DNA of 64,000 nt from Elmis aenea (lineage: Eukaryota; Arthropoda; Insecta; Coleoptera; Elmidae), in the NCBI GenBank assembly GCA_947652605.1, contig OX393581.1, positions 30,188,788 to 30,252,787 on the forward strand, written 5' to 3'. The notes beneath the pieces were generated by a model, which saw only the letters and a program-made list of their open reading frames with translations, was not told the DNA's origin and searched no databases. Each line of letters starts with the position of its first letter. Position 1 is the first letter of the stretch. The translations under genes were made by a program, and so were the position numbers. Positions 58,963-64,000 of the stretch are shown here, piece by piece.

Positions 58963-60330
58963 TAGGGGTGTCCCAAACAGTTTATCCCACTGTAGGATTG
59001 CGATTACCTTAAGAGAGGTACGTAACACGTAAGTTTCTTTTAGCTTACTGCACTTTTTTCAGCTATATTCAAAAACCTTAAGCGAACCTTAGAAGTCGAT
59101 TCGTCCAACTCCTCAAAATGTGCGTTTGTGGTAGCATTCGCTTCGAAATACGGCGGGTACTACTTCTTACAGAGTGAAACTTTTTTCATGTTCAAAAATG
59201 GATAAGGCAGAAGTTTGAAGCCCAGTTGATGAATGTTAGCCATCGTAATAATAGACTTGTGACATGGGGCATAAAACAAAACGTTTTTCTTCGCTGCATT
59301 GTTTTGACTGTTGCTTGGTCTTCGGTGCGTAAAAAAAATGTGCAAGTCAGTTTTTTTTTGCTGATCTTATTATCATCTGTTGCAAGAGTTCCTTTCTGAA
59401 GTGGAGCTATGCGTATTTGCTCCTCTATTTGTTACATCAAATTTCGTGAAATTATTATGATGCAAATATTTATTACAAAACCAAAAACATGCTTCCATCA
59501 AATTTTGGAAAGCCTTCCTACACAATAGTACATCCTCTCTTGGTCTGTGTCATTCTATCGTCTTATCACTACTATTAAATATTTTCTAAATCCTCTTGCT
59601 TATCAGTATCATAACCAGAAATCAAAAATTCATTCTCACTTCCATTTTCATGTTTATTTCGTAATTATTCAAGGTCATGAATATCTCCACGACGCACCAT
59701 ATTTGTTAGTGGTCAGGCAAAAACACTTTTTTTAATTTAAAAGTGTAGTTTCTAAGAGCCGCAAGCAACTTTATTTACTAAAGAAAAGCTTCCTGTATTC
59801 AGAAATGTCAAATAATTGCAGAAAACGTAAAAATATAGCCCACAATAACACTTTGAATAAAGGCGGGAAAAACATTCGAAAGTGGTACGCTTTACTACGC
59901 AATCCGTGGGAAAGGGTTGTCTTGCCTAAGGTTAGTAATCGGGACAAAGTCTTCTATGCGCTTGACCAACGCCAAACACTGCTAGGAAATGTTAATACCA
60001 CTAAGTGAGCAATTACGACACCAGTCGCGCGCTTAGCTTTCTCATTCCCGAAATTTTGTTTAATTTGTAATGAGCTTGCTCTTTCGATTTGCCTCAACCA
60101 TCTCGGCCAACTTCAATCGAAGGTCGTTCAATCCAATTTTATGTACTTTTTGATCATATTCTCAGAAGTTGCCATTCTTCCTGTTCTTGGCCGTTTTTCT
60201 CGAACGTTTTGCAGCAAGATTTTAACCATTGAAAACGAGGAAAAAGACTCACAAAGTAGAATCCAGCTTAACTAATATTTTGGTAGGGATCTATCCTAAA
60301 TATCCACCACGTGTATTCCACTTTTCTTTG
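58963..60330 (-). pseudogene. Dead mariner transposase with one terminal repeat
   Basis: Minus-strand pieces: RPRTGRMATSENMIKKY, NDLRLKLAEMVEA (second helix-turn-helix, usually DRRLKVREI), KISGMRKLSARLVS (usually GMRKLSARWVP), and far downstream NVLFYAPCHKSIITMANIHQ then LGFKLLPYP, the catalytic region usually written DNAPCHKS..TM..LHELG. Several stops and frame changes, with a long degraded middle. The lower-coordinate end TAGGGGTGTCCCAAACAGTT at 58963, about 130 bp past the coding end, fits a mariner terminal repeat of the TACAGGGTGTCC type. The other end was not found. Confidence 0.78.
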
Positions 60331-60524
60331 TAAAATTTGTTCACTTTGACGGATCGTTAGATGCAAACTACTTGACATAACCTTATGAAACTCCAAAGTC
60401 AAACTAATATTGGATGATACAAGAAAAAGCTACGGACAATTTAATGGCCAACATAATTCATAATCTACTTTACTTAAGTAGCAAAGTGAAATATGAAGAA
60501 GTTGGCAATGCAATTTATGAAAAT
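60331..60524. other. Short unannotated interval
   Basis: Nothing supported between the mariner remnant and the zinc-knuckle-like fragment. Confidence 0.3.
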
Positions 60525-60615
60525 CTGCTCCCTCTGTAGGCTAGGCCGGCCGGAAACTATTCATTACATCCTGTTGTGTTGTGTCCTAAACACTCGCTAA
60601 GGAGCAGACCAGGAA
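60525..60615 (+). pseudogene. Probable non-LTR retroposon C-terminal zinc-binding fragment
   Basis: The plus strand reads KICSLCRLGRPETIHYILLC, with the spacing C-X2-C...H-X4-C seen at the C-terminus of many insect non-LTR ORF2 proteins (C..C....ET..H.L..C). It is followed by a stop or frameshift. Only about 30 codons remain, so this is tentative. Confidence 0.45.
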
Positions 60616-61879
60616 ATATTATCAGTTTAGCATTGTATATCTAAAGATTATTATTATTCTGTTATCTTTTACCAATAAATTGTCTTAATCTTAAGTTATC
60701 CAAATGATTTAATATGTTTCTCTTTGGATAACACTGAATTCTAAATAATCTAAGAACTTCTTAATGTAAAAATTAAGATCAAAAATAAAGATTACATTTC
60801 TTTAAATAAATTACTGTTTTTGAGTTAAACCGATTTAAGTAATTTAATATGAATTGTGTTGGATAGTGATGTTAACACATTGTAACATTTTATTTAATCC
60901 TCTGCAATAAATATTCTATAGCTAGTATATTACAATTTGTACTTGCTTTAAGAAAATTACGTAAGTTTAGGGAAAATTTTAGGACATGATACTTTTCTTC
61001 TCAAATTTAAGCTGGTAACCAATGTTTTTGTACATGATTTTGAAACAACCTGTAAATTTTGATGATTCATATTTAATTAATTAGGCCATCACGTGTTTCC
61101 TCATAATGTATCCACGACCTACTTGCAAACTATTCAAACTTCTAGAATATACTGCGTTGTAGGGTAACCACTGAAAACTTTAATCAAGATAGCTGTATCA
61201 AGATTCAGCTCTCAATGTATCCGCGCTGTGCCAAGTCGCTGATCGCGTCTCCACTGGGACTAAATCCGGGCCACTGCTCGAGTTTTAATCGAGTCCTTTT
61301 CATTACAAAACCACTTTAACATTCACCCAAAAAAGTGGCAAAGTAAAATATATTTTATTAAGATAGAGCATCGAAAATAAAGTATTTCTTTAATGTGGAG
61401 ATTCAGAAGCCCAACGTCATAATATTTCGGTTTTACACGTGTTAAGAAGGAAAATTCAATTGTTTAAAAAAAGTATTTAAAATTGTATTTGTATATTATA
61501 AATGTTTCAAAAATGTTAAAAAATAACATTTGTTTTTATCACTATTGATATTATCGGAGGATTTCTCTTGAAAGTTTTCTTCTGCAACTCTAAAAAGTTT
61601 AATAATTTCCTACCTTCCAATTCCATATAGCTTTTTTGTTTATCTTTTCGATTTAGTTTTGTTCCATACTTTTTTGCTGGTTAAAGCTCACTCTGTTATT
61701 TATTTATAAGTACTGAACACTTTCGTAACAACCACATTAATGGTTATAAAAATGCTACATTTTGCATTTTATTTAGCCATATCATTACAACAATAAGCAA
61801 ATGGCATAACATCAAGTTAGGAAGAAATTAGTTGAAACGAGTAAATAGTTTTAAATATTGAGTGATCATTGAGAGTAGT
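60616..61879. other. AT-rich DNA with a small GC-rich island
   Basis: A GC-richer segment at about 61205-61300 includes the short palindrome CTCGAGTTTTAATCGAG. No product can be named. Confidence 0.3.
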
Positions 61880-62395
61880 GGAGGGATGGATAAGGAATAA
61901 AGCGAAAGAACAGGAAACGTTAGAAGAAAATTTGACAGCTTAATAACAACATTTTTTGGAAACAGAGCAATCCCAAAAGGAACAAAAGTAGACGTTCTAA
62001 AAAAAGGTAGTAACTCCCAACACTTTTATACGGAAGTGAAACCGCGACACTCATATAGGAACAGTAGCTATGTGAATGCAACAGATATGAGATATCAAAG
62101 AAAAATCGAGGAAAGAACCAAGAAAGATAAAATCTGAAATAAAAAAGACAACAATTAAAGATGAAATCAGTTAAAACAAAAACTCATAAAAGACACATTT
62201 TTTTAAATAAAAGAAGAAAGGTTCACCAGAAAAACCTATGAAGCAAGGTTACAAGAAAAAAATTAAAATAGACCGAGAAAAATCTGACAACAAGAAGTTA
62301 AAAAAACAGCAACGGATAGAAACATTAAATGGAAAGAGATAAAAAAAGCAAGCACAGACCAGAAAAACATGAAAACATTTTAACACAACTCTATA
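61880..62395 (+). pseudogene. Degenerate non-LTR endonuclease-reverse transcriptase C-terminus
   Basis: Across frame changes the plus strand gives LRRKFDSLITTFFGNRAIPK, GTKVDVLKK, then ATDMRYQRKIEERTKKDKI, RFTRKTYEARLQEKN and RNIKWKEIKKASTDQKN. This is the order of the thumb, linker and basic tail of insect endonuclease-reverse transcriptase ORFs (usual text: TEMRYLRRI, R.KTYEAR, GRPRK.W). At least four stops or frameshifts. Dead and 5'-truncated. Confidence 0.75.
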
Positions 62396-63720
62396 GTCCT
62401 ACACCTAACTTAAGACTAAATAAAAATAAAATTTAGTCACGCAATTAAAAACGTTCAACTCAATAACCGTAACCAAATTACCCATCAGAAAGCAAGACGT
62501 TAATCGACATTTCACTTTTACATTTAGTTTGCGTCTTTAATTCAAATAACAAACACGGCATAAATCTTGTAAACTTAATTCAATAAACCGTAAAACCAAA
62601 ATATTAATAACTTTTCAACTATTTAGTCCAATTTACCTAAAAATAATCAGGAAATTACAACCTACGCTACCCAGTTTCTGTTATTTTCAATTTCCCTCTT
62701 TATTCTTTAATGTGCTTTCGTGTTGGCAATTATCCTTGTAATAATTAAAGGGCACGGATTTGAATTCCCAAAGTAACAGACGTTAAAAGCTTTGCTTCGT
62801 TTCATTGTTTCATATGTAGATCTTTATGGCGATAAGCTTTGTTATGTTGAAATTACATTTAGTAAACTAGTTGCAAATTTTACCAAATAATATAACTAAT
62901 ACGTAAGTTGCTTGTGTTATGAACACGCCTTATGGTTGAGTGATTAAAATAGAAATAAATTTCACTGTTATTAGTTAACCGTAAAACTAAGCGAGAATAA
63001 GTAATCACATGGTTTTACTTTTGCAACTAGATGTTGCCCTTTCCCAATTCGGAATTTGCACTGTCCTTTATAAATTTGATAAGTACAAAATTCATACATG
63101 TTGTCTTATTTACTGTAAAAGTGTAAGAAATTTTCAAAATAAAACCTAAGATTTTTAGTTTTTAACTTTAATAATATTTTTTATCAACTTGATACCAGTT
63201 TAGTCTTCTTGTTTATCTCACGCTTCTATATCGTTAGGTGTAAAATTTTGCTCGCGGTTATGGTTGTGAATTTTGTTTGTAATTATCCCTTCATTTCTTT
63301 CTTATTTTTGCCAACTCCTAATTCTACTCAATTTGAACTTTTTGTTCATTGTAAGACGTATTTGGTAGGTGCGACAAACCTTTATAATTCCTTGATATTT
63401 AATAATTTTTTCTGCACCTAATACAACAGGGTTTGTGTGCTAGAGCATTATCCTGTTGCATCAAAACTTGGTTTCTGTTAATTAATGCGAGTAAGAGAGT
63501 ATACAGTATTTTATAAATTCTATTTAGCTGTTTACAATATAATCTTGCTTTACCCTCGGGAACTAGTTCAAAGCATAAAGCGCCTTCTAAATTTCACCAA
63601 ACGCACAACATACCTTATGTCCGAAACAGACTTAATAAACCACTGGAGAAGCTTTTTTTGCTAGGGGAACCTACATTTTTCCTTTTTCTGATACCCACTT
63701 CTTATGGAGCCGCATGAAAA
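62396..63720. other. AT-rich DNA, nothing recognised
   Basis: A 70-codon frame at 63209-63421 has no recognised content. Confidence 0.3.
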
Positions 63721-63721
63721 G

Positions 63722-63877
63722 TTGGAACATTCAAATATGGAATGGTCAAATCTGGAAAATGCACCGGTAGAATCATTCAAATATTGAATCGTTCAACGCA
63801 GGAATCATGCAACGATGGAACCATGCAACACGGAATCATTAATCGCTGGAAAGCTCAAATATGGAATCCAGAAATTT
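63722..63877. repeat. Degenerate tandem array, about ten units of 15-16 bp
   Basis: Successive units begin TGGAA or close variants and contain CATTCAA or CATGCAA: TTGGAACATTCAAATA, TGGAATGGTCAAATC, TAGAATCATTCAAATA, TTGAATCGTTCAACGC, AGGAATCATGCAACGA, TGGAACCATGCAACAC, TGGAAAGCTCAAATA. Spacing is steady while the sequence drifts, as in an old minisatellite. Confidence 0.7.
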
Positions 63878-64000
63878 AGAATTTTTGCTGCCCTCTATAT
63901 TACAACAGCCAAAGTATAATATAATTACAGAACACTTCGTTTAATATTTTATCTTAACTATTGTACAGTGGAAGATAAAAACATCGTGTTAATGGTAACT

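Noticed and set aside
61205..61300. GC-rich segment with an open plus-strand frame after TTCAG
   Set aside because: No matching donor site, no recognisable motif, and no LRR pattern.
1..64000. tRNA, rRNA or bacterial-type defence genes
   Set aside because: No cloverleaf-like B-box context, rRNA text or prokaryotic gene clusters were seen; a tRNA scan would still be needed to exclude tRNAs fully.

Overview
The window looks like a stretch of a large, AT-rich insect genome, possibly from a beetle; the order cannot be fixed from this sequence. The evidence is the mix of transposable elements: an insect-type endogenous retrovirus (errantivirus), several dead mariner transposases, many hAT ends with 8-bp target duplications, a Penelope-like element, Jockey-like and other non-LTR retroposons, and many copies of an insect-style terminal tag (TACAGGGTGTCC and variants). 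No prokaryotic gene organisation, CRISPR array or RNA gene is visible.

Host content is small but clear. Two exons of exactly 72 nt (14024-14095 and 50126-50197, + strand) each encode one 24-residue leucine-rich repeat. Both are phase 2 at both ends and have good splice sites. Spliced together they read in frame through a leucine codon, with about 36 kb of intron between them. This one-repeat-per-exon pattern is typical of the LRR ectodomain of LGR-type receptors (relaxin, glycoprotein-hormone and bursicon receptor relatives) and of some other LRR proteins. Most of the window is therefore probably intron of one very long LRR gene, filled with transposons.

Layout: 1-3486, 3' part of an errantivirus (end of pol with integrase, env, polypurine tract, short 3' LTR). 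6.0-13 kb, MITEs and foldback palindromes. 14.0 kb, first LRR exon. 15.6-20.6 kb, large foldback elements. 24.6-26.7 kb, dead mariner split by a hAT element. 26.8-28.6 kb, non-LTR tail and Penelope-like GIY-YIG end. 28.6-43 kb, mostly unannotatable AT-rich DNA with a few foldbacks and one ACCGGT-rich hAT MITE. 43.0-45.5 kb, hAT element containing an inverted Jockey-like retroposon. 46.6-47.6 kb, palindromic MITE and hAT transposase tail. 50.1 kb, second LRR exon. 50.8-63.9 kb, hairpin MITE, a 2-kb TIR element holding a non-LTR fragment, another hAT MITE, two dead mariners, a TTAA-flanked element with a nested insertion, more non-LTR tails, and a degenerate tandem array near the right edge.

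The genes do not form a pathway: apart from the two LRR exons everything recognisable is mobile DNA. The main points of interest are the LRR exon pair, the open env-bearing retrovirus copy, several long and nearly perfect palindromes sharing a sequence module, and clear nested insertions that give relative ages.
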